Below, piece by piece: positions 51,237 through 59,950 of a stretch of 64,000 bases of DNA (its first letter is position 1; each line of letters starts with the position of its first letter). A program made the position numbers and the translations under genes. The stretch spans positions 285,254 to 349,253 of the forward strand of contig JAJQGT010000006.1 of the NCBI GenBank assembly GCA_021201135.1. Reading direction: 5' to 3'. The notes under the pieces are model-generated. The model had not been told where the DNA came from and did no database searches. It worked only from the letters and a program-made list of their open reading frames with translations. The DNA is from Oscillospiraceae bacterium (GTDB taxonomy: Bacteria > Bacillota > Clostridia > Oscillospirales > Ruminococcaceae).

Positions 51237-51253
51237 CTTGACGCAGTTGTCAA
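51225..51253 (-). promoter_or_regulatory. Sigma-A promoter of nrdDG
   Basis: Minus strand: -35 TTGACA (51248-51253), 17-bp spacer, -10 TATACT (51225-51230). The leader to nrdD is about 130 nt; no other structure was recognised in it. Confidence 0.87.
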
Positions 51254-51321
51254 TCCAAATTTGCGAGAATTTTTTTGTTGGGTTTTGTATATTATGTCAA
51301 GCAAGGCGTCAGGCTTAACAA

Positions 51322-51350
51322 ATGCGTCGGACGATAAATTTCCGACGCAT
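51322..51350 (-). terminator. Hairpin behind the SGNH-DUF4358 pair
   Basis: Perfect 10-bp stem ATGCGTCGGA / TCCGACGCAT with a 9-nt loop, followed by TTTGTT on the minus strand. Confidence 0.7.
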
Positions 51351-51413
51351 ATCTGTGAAGTCAAGTGCTGATTTCTGAAGGTTCAAAAATAGCCACAGTA
51401 AAGTCTTATTCCT

Positions 51414-51878
51414 TTATTCAGTCGCAAATGTGCTGTCCACAACGCTTTTTGCAGTGTCAAAATCGGAGATTATAATCAGAATATCATAGCTCCCGTAAGT
51501 AATGAGCTTGGTGTTTTCGATTTTCTGAACCTCCAACGGGGCGTAACCCTTGAAATCGTTAAGCCTTGTATCGAGAAACTCTTCAAGCATTTCTTCGGTT
51601 TCATCCTGTATCTCATCGTCAGGAGACTTGAAAATTGCGATTATATCAGCCGAAATGTCCTCTGTCGAGTACATAACGCAGTAATCATTATAAACGGAGC
51701 TGTCACAACCGAAGACTATATTGACCGTTTCGCTGTCCGCAAGTGCGAAATTATCGGACTCCCCGAGGGTTTTAAGTATTTCTGTTGCCAGTTCAGTTGC
51801 ATCCGGTGAAGGAAGAGCGCTTCCGCAAGCGGTGAAAAGCACCGTAACCGCAAGTATTATTATTCCGATTTTTTTCAT
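51414..51878 (-). CDS. DUF4358 lipoprotein
   Basis: 154 residues: a lipoprotein signal (MKKIGIIILAVTVLFTACG, lipobox FTAC) and one extracytoplasmic domain with the DUF4358 pattern. The family is common in gut Clostridia next to SGNH hydrolases and membrane O-acyltransferases; its function is unknown. It lies 13 bases behind the SGNH hydrolase gene. The start at 51878 has AGGAG at seven bases. Confidence 0.78.
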   Translation of the reverse strand: MKKIGIIILAVTVLFTACGSALPSPDATELATEILKTLGESDNFALADSETVNIVFGCDSSVYNDYCVMYSTEDISADIIAIFKSPDDEIQDETEEMLEEFLDTRLNDFKGYAPLEVQKIENTKLITYGSYDILIIISDFDTAKSVVDSTFATE

Positions 51879-51891
51879 ATTATATCTCCTA

Positions 51892-52761
51892 TCAGGAAAC
51901 ATGAGTGAGTATGTAATCTATAAACAGCTCATAGGTCGAGTATTTCAGATGGACACCGTCGTTTTCCGCATATGATGACGGAAGCGAGCTTCCACCGTCT
52001 TTAAGATATGAGTTGACATCGAGGTAGTGAAGCGACTTATCATTGGCATACTCAAGAAGAAGCTCGTTGAAGCCGTCAAGGTCACTGTTGGATATTGGCG
52101 TTTCGACGGACGATTCTTTATCCGAGGTTACCGGCGGAACCGAGATTATATAAATCTCAGAGTCTGGGCATTTATTCATCAGCTTCTTCATGAATGATGT
52201 GAAGTAGTCATACATGTCGTCTACGCTGAGCCACGCCGCGCCGTTTGTGCCGAGCATGACATAGATATTTTCCGGCTGACTTTCCTCGAGCGCATCCAGA
52301 ACGGTCATTGTGCCATACTGGGTTTCAATTTCCTCGGTTTCGATTTTGGCAATACTCATGGAGACACTGGCATATACGCTTGAGGACGAAACCAAGCCAT
52401 AAGAGGAAAGCCCATAGGTTATCGAATCGCCGATGAAAACGCAGCTGTCAAGGTAATCGTTTGAGACAGCTTCACTCTCGGGAACGGGATTTATTATTTC
52501 CGAAGGTTCCGACTCCTCGGATTCGGAATCGGCATCCGCAGTTGCTACTGAGTTATCCTCTTCCTCCTCGTCATCATTTCCCAAAATCGACGCAAACGGA
52601 GGGACATATATCTCTCTGTCCTCGGACAGCACTTCTTCAAGGGTCGTGCTTTTCATATATCTGTAGAAGACGACGCCGAAAATTATGATAACTCCCAACA
52701 GGACTATTCCGAAATTATATCTCACCTTGAGAGGCTTTTTGGTTCTTGATACGTTAGCCAT
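51892..52761 (-). CDS. Membrane-anchored SGNH/GDSL-type hydrolase
   Basis: 289 residues: a short cytoplasmic start, one membrane anchor (about 14-36), a Ser/Glu-rich acidic linker (about 60-100), and an extracellular SGNH domain (105-289). Block I is FIGDSIT (nucleophile Ser), block III is MLGTNGA, and block V is NDGVHLK with the catalytic Asp and His. It probably deacetylates or transesterifies cell-surface glycans. Read with the DUF4358 gene from the promoter at 52795-52823; no acyltransferase partner is adjacent. Confidence 0.87.
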   Translation of the reverse strand: MANVSRTKKPLKVRYNFGIVLLGVIIIFGVVFYRYMKSTTLEEVLSEDREIYVPPFASILGNDDEEEEDNSVATADADSESEESEPSEIINPVPESEAVSNDYLDSCVFIGDSITYGLSSYGLVSSSSVYASVSMSIAKIETEEIETQYGTMTVLDALEESQPENIYVMLGTNGAAWLSVDDMYDYFTSFMKKLMNKCPDSEIYIISVPPVTSDKESSVETPISNSDLDGFNELLLEYANDKSLHYLDVNSYLKDGGSSLPSSYAENDGVHLKYSTYELFIDYILTHVS

Positions 52762-52794
52762 GGGTATGCTCCTCTGAAAATCTTTCTACCGATT

Positions 52795-52823
52795 ATTATA
52801 TAGCAAAAAGGCGTGACTTTCAA
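52795..52823 (-). promoter_or_regulatory. Sigma-A promoter of SGNH-DUF4358
   Basis: Minus strand: -35 TTGAAA (52818-52823), 17-bp spacer, -10 TATAAT (52795-52800). Confidence 0.85.
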
Positions 52824-52883
52824 GGAATTTTGCGAATTTTCATTATTTGTAACCCGCTTGTAACCATATTTCTTGTTATGGGC

Positions 52884-52912
52884 TTGAAAAATGCTTCCAA
52901 ATCGTCTATAAT
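52884..52912 (+). promoter_or_regulatory. Sigma-A promoter of asnB
   Basis: -35 TTGAAA (52884-52889), 17-bp spacer, -10 TATAAT (52907-52912). Confidence 0.85.
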
Positions 52913-52980
52913 AGTTTGATAAGATATGTCTTTTTAGCCGTGGGAACTGCCCACGGCATTCAACAAAGGAGGATGACAGC

Positions 52981-54807
52981 ATGTGCGGCTTTGTCGGCTT
53001 TACAAACACCATTCAGGACGCAAAAACGGTTCTTGAGCGTCAGATGGACTCTATCAAGCACAGAGGTCCCGATTCTGACGGAGAATACATTGACAATGAT
53101 ATCGCGATGGGCTTCCGTCGGCTTTCGATTATCGACCTTTCGGGAGGCGACCAACCTATCTACAACGAAGACGGCTCGATGGTTATCGTCTTCAACGGCG
53201 AGATTTACAATTATCAGAAGCTCCGTGAAGAGCTCATTATGAAAGGACACACCTTCAAGACGAACACCGACACCGAGGTCCTTGTTCACGGCTATGAGCA
53301 ATGGGGCAAGGATATGCTTAATAAGCTTCGGGGCATGTTTGCGTTCGTTATCTGGGATAAGAACAAAAAAGAGCTTTTCGGCGCAAGGGATTATTTCGGG
53401 ATCAAGCCTCTTTACTACACCGAAATGGGCGGAAGCTTCATCTTCGGCTCGGAAATCAAGAGCCTGATACTGCACCCGCTTTTCAAAAAAGAGCTCAACG
53501 AGGCGGCACTTGAGAGCTATCTCACATTCCAGTATTCGCCTTGCGTTGAAACTTTCTTCAAGGGAGTTTACAGGCTACCTCCGGCGCATTCCTTTACTTA
53601 CAGCAACGGCAAGCTTTCTGTCGAGAGATACTGGAGCGTCGAATTCGAAGCCGATGAAGAGCCTTCGCTTGACGAGTGGGTTGATAAGATTTCGGACACC
53701 TTCAAAGACTCGGTTGAGGCTCACAAGATAGCAGATGTTGAGGTCGGAAGCTTCCTTTCAAGCGGAGTCGATTCGAGCTATGTTGCGGCGGTTGCTAATG
53801 TCGACAAGACATTTACTGTCGGCTTCGGCGAGGACGAGAGATACAACGAAATAGGTTACGCAAAAGAATTCTCGAAATTTATCGGAAAAGAGAACATTTC
53901 GAAGGTCATCACCGCCGACGAATACTGGGGAGAATTCCCGAAGATTCAGTATCACATGGACGAACCGCTTGCCGACCCTGCGGCTGTCGCGCTGTACTTC
54001 GTTTGCAAGCTCGCTTCCGAGAGCGTAAAGGTAGTGCTCAGTGGCGAAGGTGCGGACGAGATTTTCGGCGGCTACAATATCTATAAAGAGCCGGACGACG
54101 TCGCCATCTACAACAAAATCCCCCGCCCCATAAGGCGAGGAATCGGAAAAATCTGCGAGCATCTGCCGGCGCACAGAGGTGTCAACTTCTTCGTAAGACG
54201 TGGCAAGGACCTTGAGGAGAGATTCATCGGAAACGCCTATATCTTCTCGGAAAAAGAGAGAAAGGCTCTTCTGAAAGTCAAAACCGATGCTCCGAACGCA
54301 ATGAAGATTACGAAGCCATTCTATGATAAAGTATCCGATAAGGACAACGTCACAAAGATGCAATATCTTGACCTCAACATGTGGCTTGCCGGCGACATCC
54401 TTCTCAAGGCTGACAGAATGAGTATGGCGAATTCTTTGGAGCTGAGAGTCCCGTTCCTTGATAAAGAGGTTATGGCTCTCGGCGAGAAGATTCCGACGAA
54501 GTATCGTGTCACGAAAGAGAACACCAAGTATGCCATGAGGCTTGCGGCGCACAGAGCCTGCCCGCCGAGGACCGCCGACAAGAAAAAGCTCGGCTTCCCC
54601 GTTCCGATTCGTGTATGGCTCAAGGAGGATAAGTACTACAATATCGTGAAGTCAGAATTCGAGAGCGAGAACGGCAGGAAGTTCTTCAATACCGAAAAAG
54701 CCGTCCAGCTCCTCGACGACCACAGAAGCGGTAAGTACGACAATTCGAGAAAGATCTGGACTATTTACACGTTTTTGGTCTGGTATAAAGTGTACTTCGG
54801 AGAATGA
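52981..54807 (+). CDS. asnB: Asparagine synthetase, glutamine-hydrolysing
   Basis: 608 residues: an N-terminal class II glutaminase domain (MCGFVGF, with Cys2 as nucleophile after Met removal; RGPDSDG and VFNGEIYN follow) and a C-terminal ATP-pyrophosphatase domain with the PP-loop SSGVDSSYVA (about 260-270) and GEGADEIFGGY. Makes asparagine from aspartate, glutamine and ATP. AAAGGAGG lies eight bases before the ATG. Monocistronic between its promoter and a strong terminator. Confidence 0.96.
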   Translation: MCGFVGFTNTIQDAKTVLERQMDSIKHRGPDSDGEYIDNDIAMGFRRLSIIDLSGGDQPIYNEDGSMVIVFNGEIYNYQKLREELIMKGHTFKTNTDTEVLVHGYEQWGKDMLNKLRGMFAFVIWDKNKKELFGARDYFGIKPLYYTEMGGSFIFGSEIKSLILHPLFKKELNEAALESYLTFQYSPCVETFFKGVYRLPPAHSFTYSNGKLSVERYWSVEFEADEEPSLDEWVDKISDTFKDSVEAHKIADVEVGSFLSSGVDSSYVAAVANVDKTFTVGFGEDERYNEIGYAKEFSKFIGKENISKVITADEYWGEFPKIQYHMDEPLADPAAVALYFVCKLASESVKVVLSGEGADEIFGGYNIYKEPDDVAIYNKIPRPIRRGIGKICEHLPAHRGVNFFVRRGKDLEERFIGNAYIFSEKERKALLKVKTDAPNAMKITKPFYDKVSDKDNVTKMQYLDLNMWLAGDILLKADRMSMANSLELRVPFLDKEVMALGEKIPTKYRVTKENTKYAMRLAAHRACPPRTADKKKLGFPVPIRVWLKEDKYYNIVKSEFESENGRKFFNTEKAVQLLDDHRSGKYDNSRKIWTIYTFLVWYKVYFGE

Positions 54808-54817
54808 GCATAAAAAT

Positions 54818-54850
54818 AATCCCTCACGGTATCATCTGTGAGGGATTTTT
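54818..54850. terminator. Bidirectional terminator between asnB and the GH43 gene
   Basis: Perfect 10-bp stem AATCCCTCAC / GTGAGGGATT with T-runs on both strands. Confidence 0.92.
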
Positions 54851-54851
54851 A

Positions 54852-56276
54852 TTATCTGTCGAATGTGAATCTTGAGAACTCGGCAAGAGGCTCAGTACTA
54901 TCGGATTTAAACTCGAAGTAGACTGCGTGCTTGCCGATTATTCCGGTAGTGAGTTCTGATGTAGCTACGGAGTCACCTGCTTTCAGATTTATGGTTGCAA
55001 CTACTCTGCCATCATGGGTGTCAAGGCGGACATTGACAGTCGCATTCTGCAAGGCTGTTAATTCTACAGTGACGGTCTTCGGCGCGTTGCTACCGAACTG
55101 GATATATCTATAACCCGCAACGGTGCCGTTTGTGATGTTCACGATGGGTGCAGAGATGTTGTCATCCTGCTCATAAACCGACTTTATATAAGCCTGAGCG
55201 CTTCCGCCACGAAGATGGCAGGCATAGCCGGCTGAAATGAGCTTATAGGCATCCAAGCCATTGATATGTACACCCTGTGATGTCATCTCAACAGGCTTTG
55301 AAGATACGGGCTCACCGTTTACATAGGTGATATCGCCGATGTAGATTTTACCGTTCTTGTCCATAGCAACGTCTACAGGTTCAAGCATTCCCTGACGGGC
55401 AAACTCGTCGGTTCCGGTATGGCGGTGATAGAAGATGTACCACTTGCCGTTTATCTCAGCGATGCTTCCGTGATTGTTGCCCCAACGATAGGTCATTTCT
55501 CCGGTTCCGTCGGGGTTCTTTAGAATCTCGCCGCCGTTGAAGCTTATGTCTCCGCCGGGCTTATAGCCTTCGAGAGGGCTGTCGCTGTATTTATAGGATA
55601 AGAAGCCGTTGTTATGAGTGTAGACACCAAGTTCTGGAACGGGGGTATAGTATCTCTTAGAGTAAATATAGATATACTTGCCCATCACCTTTCTCGGAGA
55701 AGAAGCCTCGAAGAAAGCGTCGTCCGGGTCAAGATGTCCGTCATCTACATCCTGCCAAGGAGAGTGCCCCATCGGATGAGCGTGGAACGTCCCCTCTTTT
55801 ATTGTAGCCATGTCATCGTTAAGCTCGCCGCAATAGCAACCGCAGAAGCCCCAATAAGCATAAACTCTGCCGTCGTCATCGACAAGCACACCCGGGTCGA
55901 AACCTAAATCAGTTTTAATGGGATTTTCAAAGGGTCCTGCGGGATTTTTTGAGCTTGCAACCAAGATTCTCGAGCCACATGCCTCGGCGGCATAGAGATA
56001 GAAGGTGTTGCCCTTCTGAACAACATCGGGAGCATAAAGAACACTGTTGTCAGTTGCAGTGTAGCAAACGCCATGGCAGGTCCAGTCAGTCAGATCATCG
56101 ACAGGTGCGCTCCATACAACCTGATTTCTGCCGCAATACTGGGTTTTCTCGATGTCGTGAGAGCCGTAAACATAAACACGCTTTTCACCGTTATACTCGA
56201 AAACTCTCGGCTCACCGTCGGGAACATGTTCCCAAAGCGGCATATAAGGGTTTGCGCCCTTCAGATACTCTTTCAT
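54852..56276 (-). CDS. Glycoside hydrolase family 43 with C-terminal CBM6-like domain
   Basis: 474 residues. The five-bladed GH43 domain covers about 1-320: the first acidic motif lies near GSHDIEKTQY, a central Asp is in GFDPGVLVDDDG, and the general-acid Glu is probably in FFEASSP. A beta-sandwich of CBM6 type follows (about 340-474). Family members are beta-xylosidases or alpha-L-arabinofuranosidases. No signal peptide, so the enzyme acts on imported oligosaccharides. The start at 56274-56276 has GGAGG at eight bases. It begins only 24 bases behind the P-type ATPase, with no terminator between. Confidence 0.88.
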   Translation of the reverse strand: MKEYLKGANPYMPLWEHVPDGEPRVFEYNGEKRVYVYGSHDIEKTQYCGRNQVVWSAPVDDLTDWTCHGVCYTATDNSVLYAPDVVQKGNTFYLYAAEACGSRILVASSKNPAGPFENPIKTDLGFDPGVLVDDDGRVYAYWGFCGCYCGELNDDMATIKEGTFHAHPMGHSPWQDVDDGHLDPDDAFFEASSPRKVMGKYIYIYSKRYYTPVPELGVYTHNNGFLSYKYSDSPLEGYKPGGDISFNGGEILKNPDGTGEMTYRWGNNHGSIAEINGKWYIFYHRHTGTDEFARQGMLEPVDVAMDKNGKIYIGDITYVNGEPVSSKPVEMTSQGVHINGLDAYKLISAGYACHLRGGSAQAYIKSVYEQDDNISAPIVNITNGTVAGYRYIQFGSNAPKTVTVELTALQNATVNVRLDTHDGRVVATINLKAGDSVATSELTTGIIGKHAVYFEFKSDSTEPLAEFSRFTFDR

Positions 56277-56300
56277 AATTATACCCTCCAAGTTTTATAT

Positions 56301-58937
56301 TCAATCCTTTGCAAATTTGCGCTGGAAGAACTTCACTATCTCGACCATCGGGATAATGAGGAAGCCTAGTGCAATAGCAATCAGATACTCATTAAGCTCA
56401 ACACTTGTGAACTCGAATGCGTTAGCGATAACGGGGATCTCACATACAAGAGTTGTAGCAACGAGCGAAGCTACAGCCGCCAGAAGGAGAAGCTTGTTCT
56501 GAGAACCAAGCTTGAAAATACTGCCTCTCTGTGAGCGCATATTCAGGCTATGGAATATCTCCGCCATAGACATTGTCAGGAATGCCATTGTCGTGCCGTC
56601 CGCACTGTTGGCGATTGTAAACGAACCGGTTTCCATGAAGTCACCGATGAAGTAGGAAGCTAATACCAAAATCGTAACCAGAAGACCCTGATAGCCGATG
56701 TCAATACCCATGCCGCCTGCGAAGATTCCTGCTTTTGCGTCACGAGGCTTGCGCTTCATGATATCAGGCTCTGCCTTTTCGGTGCCGAGAGCAAGTGCCG
56801 GGAAGCAGTCTGTTACAAGGTTAATCCAGAGAAGGTGTACGGGCTTCAGGATTGTAAAGCCCATGAGTGTTGCGAAGAAGATACTGAGGACTTCGCTCAT
56901 ATTCGAGCCTAAGAGGAACTGGATAGCCTTTCTTATATTGTCATAGATTCTTCTTCCCTCTTCTACGGCTCCGACTATCGTAGCGAAGTTATCGTCAGCG
57001 AGAACCATGTCGGCGACATTCTTTGTTACGTCGGTTCCGGTGATACCCATTCCGACACCGATATCTGCCACCTTGATTGAGGGCGCGTCGTTTACGCCGT
57101 CGCCGGTCATAGCAGTGACATATCCGGCATTTCGCCAAGCGTTGACGATTCTTGTCTTATGCTCCGGCTGAACACGTGCATAGACGCTGATATTCATAAA
57201 TTCTTTTGCGAATGTTTCGTCGTCCATTTCATTGAGCTGAGCGCCGGTAACCGCCTTATAGTCCCCGGTCATGATGCCGAGCTCGTTTGCGATTGCAACG
57301 GCGGTGTCGATGTGGTCGCCGGTTATCATAATCGGTCTTATTCCGGCTTCGCGGCACTCTTCAATAGCGTCCTTGACTTCAGGGCGGACGGGGTCAATCA
57401 TTCCGCAAAGACCGATGAAGCAGAGGTCATGCTCAAGGTTCGAGTCGTCGCAGTCTGTTGGCATAGTATCCCAGAGCCGCTCGGCACATGCAAGGACACG
57501 AAGAGCCTTGTCAGCCATAGCCTTGTTAGCGGCGAGTATTTCTGCCTTGTGCTCTTCGGTCATCGGGACAGGCTTGCCATTCTCGAGATAGTAAGTGTAC
57601 TTATCAATAACGATATCGGGAGCGCCTTTGGTGAACTGGATATAAGAACTGTCGGACGAATGAACCGTCGACATCATCTTTCTTTGCGAATCGAACGGTG
57701 CCTCGCCACAGCGAGCAAGCTTTGACTTAAGTGTGGGCTTGTCCAAGCCGAGAGTGTTTGCCCATGCGACAAGAGCCGCTTCCGTGGGTTCGCCTGTTAC
57801 TGTGCCGTCCTCCATAAGCTCGGCGTCACTGCAAAGTGCCATAGCTGTGGCAATCTTCTTGTCTTCATCGCCGTAGAAGTCAACGACGGTCATCTTGTTC
57901 TGGGTAAGAGTACCTGTCTTATCCGAGCAGATTATCTGAGCACAGCCGAGGGTTTCGACAGCAGTAAGCTTGCGGATAATGGCGTTGCGCTTTGACATGT
58001 TGGTAACGCCGATTGAAAGTACAACAGTTACCACAGCCGCAAGACCTTCCGGAATGGCGGCAACCGCAAGCGAAACGGCTATCATGAACGAGTCGAGGAT
58101 AAGCTCGAAGTTGAGGCTTCCAGCTCTTAAAAGCTGAACGGCAAATACGATTACACAAATTCCGAGAACCAACCAGGTAAGAACCTTTGAAAGCTGATTG
58201 AGCTTGATCTGGAGCGGTGTGTCGCCCTCTTCGGCATTCTGCAAAGCATCGGCAATCTTGCCCATTTCGGTGTCCATGCCGGTGGCGGTTACAACTGCGG
58301 TGCCTCTGCCGTAGACGACGGTACTGCCCATATAGAGCATGTTCTTTCTGTCGCCGAGGAGGACATCCTTCTCGCCGTCACGGAGATTTATAATGTCTAT
58401 AAACTTGTTGACGGGAACCGATTCGCCTGTCAGTGCCGCTTCCTCGGCCTTCAGGCTTGCGCTCGTGAGTATTCTCAAATCCGCCGGAACCGCATCGCCG
58501 GCTTCGAGGATTACGATATCGCCTACAACAAGCTCTTCGCTCCTGACGGTCGTAATTTTACCGTCACGCATTACCTTAGATGTGGCGGCGGACATTTCCT
58601 GCAAGGCTTCTATCGCCTTTTCCGCCTTGCTTTCCTGATAAACGCCTAAGACAGCGTTTACTATGACTACAAACAGAATAATAATAACATCGGCAAAGCT
58701 GTCGTTCTCGACAACCGCCAGAATTCCGCTCACGAGAGCCGCAACCAGAAGAATGATTATCATCGGGTCAGCAAGCTCTTCCAAGAACCTTCTTATGAGA
58801 CTCTTGCCCTTTTTGGCGGCTAAAACGTTTTTACCGTCGCGTTCGAGCCTATTCCTGGCTTCTTCCGTCGAAAGACCGTTTTCTGAAGATTCGAGTTCCT
58901 TAAGAACCGTTTCTTTTTCTTCACAATAATATCTCAC
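56301..58937 (-). CDS. P-type cation-transporting ATPase, Ca2+ (PMCA) type
   Basis: 878 residues with the type II P-ATPase order: N-terminal cation-ATPase domain, M1-M2, actuator domain with TGES, M3-M4 with PEGL, phosphorylation motif DKTGTLTQNKM, hinge MTGDGVNDAPS, and M5-M10. Normally called a calcium pump. GTG start with AAAGGAG. It lies 20 bases behind mntP under the same Mn2+ riboswitch, so it may export Mn2+ as well or instead, as proposed for riboswitch-controlled ATPases such as YoaB. Confidence 0.92.
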   Translation of the reverse strand: MRYYCEEKETVLKELESSENGLSTEEARNRLERDGKNVLAAKKGKSLIRRFLEELADPMIIILLVAALVSGILAVVENDSFADVIIILFVVIVNAVLGVYQESKAEKAIEALQEMSAATSKVMRDGKITTVRSEELVVGDIVILEAGDAVPADLRILTSASLKAEEAALTGESVPVNKFIDIINLRDGEKDVLLGDRKNMLYMGSTVVYGRGTAVVTATGMDTEMGKIADALQNAEEGDTPLQIKLNQLSKVLTWLVLGICVIVFAVQLLRAGSLNFELILDSFMIAVSLAVAAIPEGLAAVVTVVLSIGVTNMSKRNAIIRKLTAVETLGCAQIICSDKTGTLTQNKMTVVDFYGDEDKKIATAMALCSDAELMEDGTVTGEPTEAALVAWANTLGLDKPTLKSKLARCGEAPFDSQRKMMSTVHSSDSSYIQFTKGAPDIVIDKYTYYLENGKPVPMTEEHKAEILAANKAMADKALRVLACAERLWDTMPTDCDDSNLEHDLCFIGLCGMIDPVRPEVKDAIEECREAGIRPIMITGDHIDTAVAIANELGIMTGDYKAVTGAQLNEMDDETFAKEFMNISVYARVQPEHKTRIVNAWRNAGYVTAMTGDGVNDAPSIKVADIGVGMGITGTDVTKNVADMVLADDNFATIVGAVEEGRRIYDNIRKAIQFLLGSNMSEVLSIFFATLMGFTILKPVHLLWINLVTDCFPALALGTEKAEPDIMKRKPRDAKAGIFAGGMGIDIGYQGLLVTILVLASYFIGDFMETGSFTIANSADGTTMAFLTMSMAEIFHSLNMRSQRGSIFKLGSQNKLLLLAAVASLVATTLVCEIPVIANAFEFTSVELNEYLIAIALGFLIIPMVEIVKFFQRKFAKD

Positions 58938-58957
58938 AACAATTCTCCTTTAACTTT

Positions 58958-59545
58958 TTATCCGATAAGACCGGTAATGAAAATCTCAAGACCGATGGCT
59001 ATCAGTATTACTCCACCAAGAATCTGTGCCTTGTTCGAAAGCTTGGTTCCGAATTTCTTTCCGATAACGAGTCCAATCATGCATATAATGAACGTTACCA
59101 CTGCAATTATCAGAGACGCCACGAGTGCCATAACCCAGTTGTAATCGGCTATCGTAAAGCCGACCGAAAGCGCGTCGATTGAGGTTGCAATTCCCTGAAT
59201 AAGAAGTGCACCCACGCCGAGACCAGTGTTTTCTTCTTCATCTTCGCCCTTCTTGGTTCCCTCGGCAATCATTCTTCCGCCGATAAATCCGAGGAGGATG
59301 AGTGCGATCCAGGGGATCAGCTTCTCAAACGCGGTGAAGTACTGGACGATTGTATGTACACATATCCAGCCTATCATCGGCATCAGAGCCTGAAATCCGG
59401 CGAAGACGCCCGCAATTCCGCACATCTTGCCCTTTTTCATTCTCGGTTCGTTCAGACCGTTTGCCATCGATACCGAAAAGGCATCCATGGCAAGACCTAC
59501 TCCGAGAAGTGCGCTGTTGAAGAAGAACAGAAAGCTCCACTCCAT
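58958..59545 (-). CDS. mntP: Manganese efflux pump MntP
   Basis: 195 residues with six membrane helices in two repeats. The conserved acidic motifs AMDAFSVSMANGL (helix 1) and SIDALSVGF (helix 4) define MntP (YebN, DUF204). Exports Mn2+ from the cytoplasm. GGAGGTAG precedes the ATG. The yybP-ykoY riboswitch in its leader gives direct regulatory support. The P-type ATPase follows in the same transcript. Confidence 0.93.
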   Translation of the reverse strand: MEWSFLFFFNSALLGVGLAMDAFSVSMANGLNEPRMKKGKMCGIAGVFAGFQALMPMIGWICVHTIVQYFTAFEKLIPWIALILLGFIGGRMIAEGTKKGEDEEENTGLGVGALLIQGIATSIDALSVGFTIADYNWVMALVASLIIAVVTFIICMIGLVIGKKFGTKLSNKAQILGGVILIAIGLEIFITGLIG

Positions 59546-59577
59546 AATTAATATCTACCTCCAGTTAGTTAGCAGCA

Positions 59578-59786
59578 AAAACCCAAGTACGACTGCCGAG
59601 CCGAACTTGGGTGTATAAATCGTATATACGACACTTGTACAGCTTTACAGTTATACATGAGTCTCGCAATTTAAAACAAGCCAGATTGCGGTCAGAGACG
59701 CTTTCGCCTGCACCACAGTCAGGATGTTGACTTGCTACGCGGACAACCGCGCTTGCTACTCCCTCACGGGAAATTCACTTGCGTTG
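59578..59786 (-). promoter_or_regulatory. yybP-ykoY (Mn2+-sensing) riboswitch leader of mntP
   Basis: The aptamer spans about 59656-59768. P1 pairs GTGAG with CTCAT, the 5' side has the conserved GGGAGTAGC, and the 3' side has GCGAGAC, matching the family core. A terminator follows, with arms ACCCAAGT (59581-59588) and ACTTGGGT (59605-59612) and a T-run. High Mn2+ should prevent termination and switch on mntP and the genes behind it. Confidence 0.88.
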
Positions 59787-59815
59787 ATTATAACACTTTG
59801 GATTTAGACTGTCAA
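59787..59815 (-). promoter_or_regulatory. Sigma-A promoter of the Mn-riboswitch operon
   Basis: Minus strand: -35 TTGACA (59810-59815), 17-bp spacer, -10 TATAAT (59787-59792); full consensus. The stretch 59816-59904 holds nothing else recognised. Confidence 0.92.
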
Positions 59816-59904
59816 GCTTTTTTAAGTAAGATTTTTTTAAAATTCGGCTCAGATATGCGGTTTTTGGGACAAAGAAAGATTTTTGTGAAGACTTCAGAAG
59901 ATAT

Positions 59905-59938
59905 AAAAAAGCCCTGTCTCACTACTATATGAGACAGG
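59905..59938 (-). terminator. Terminator of lgt-folD
   Basis: 9-bp stem CCTGTCTCA / TGAGACAGG followed by six T on the minus strand, just behind folD. Confidence 0.9.
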
Positions 59939-59950
59939 ACTTAATTTTTA

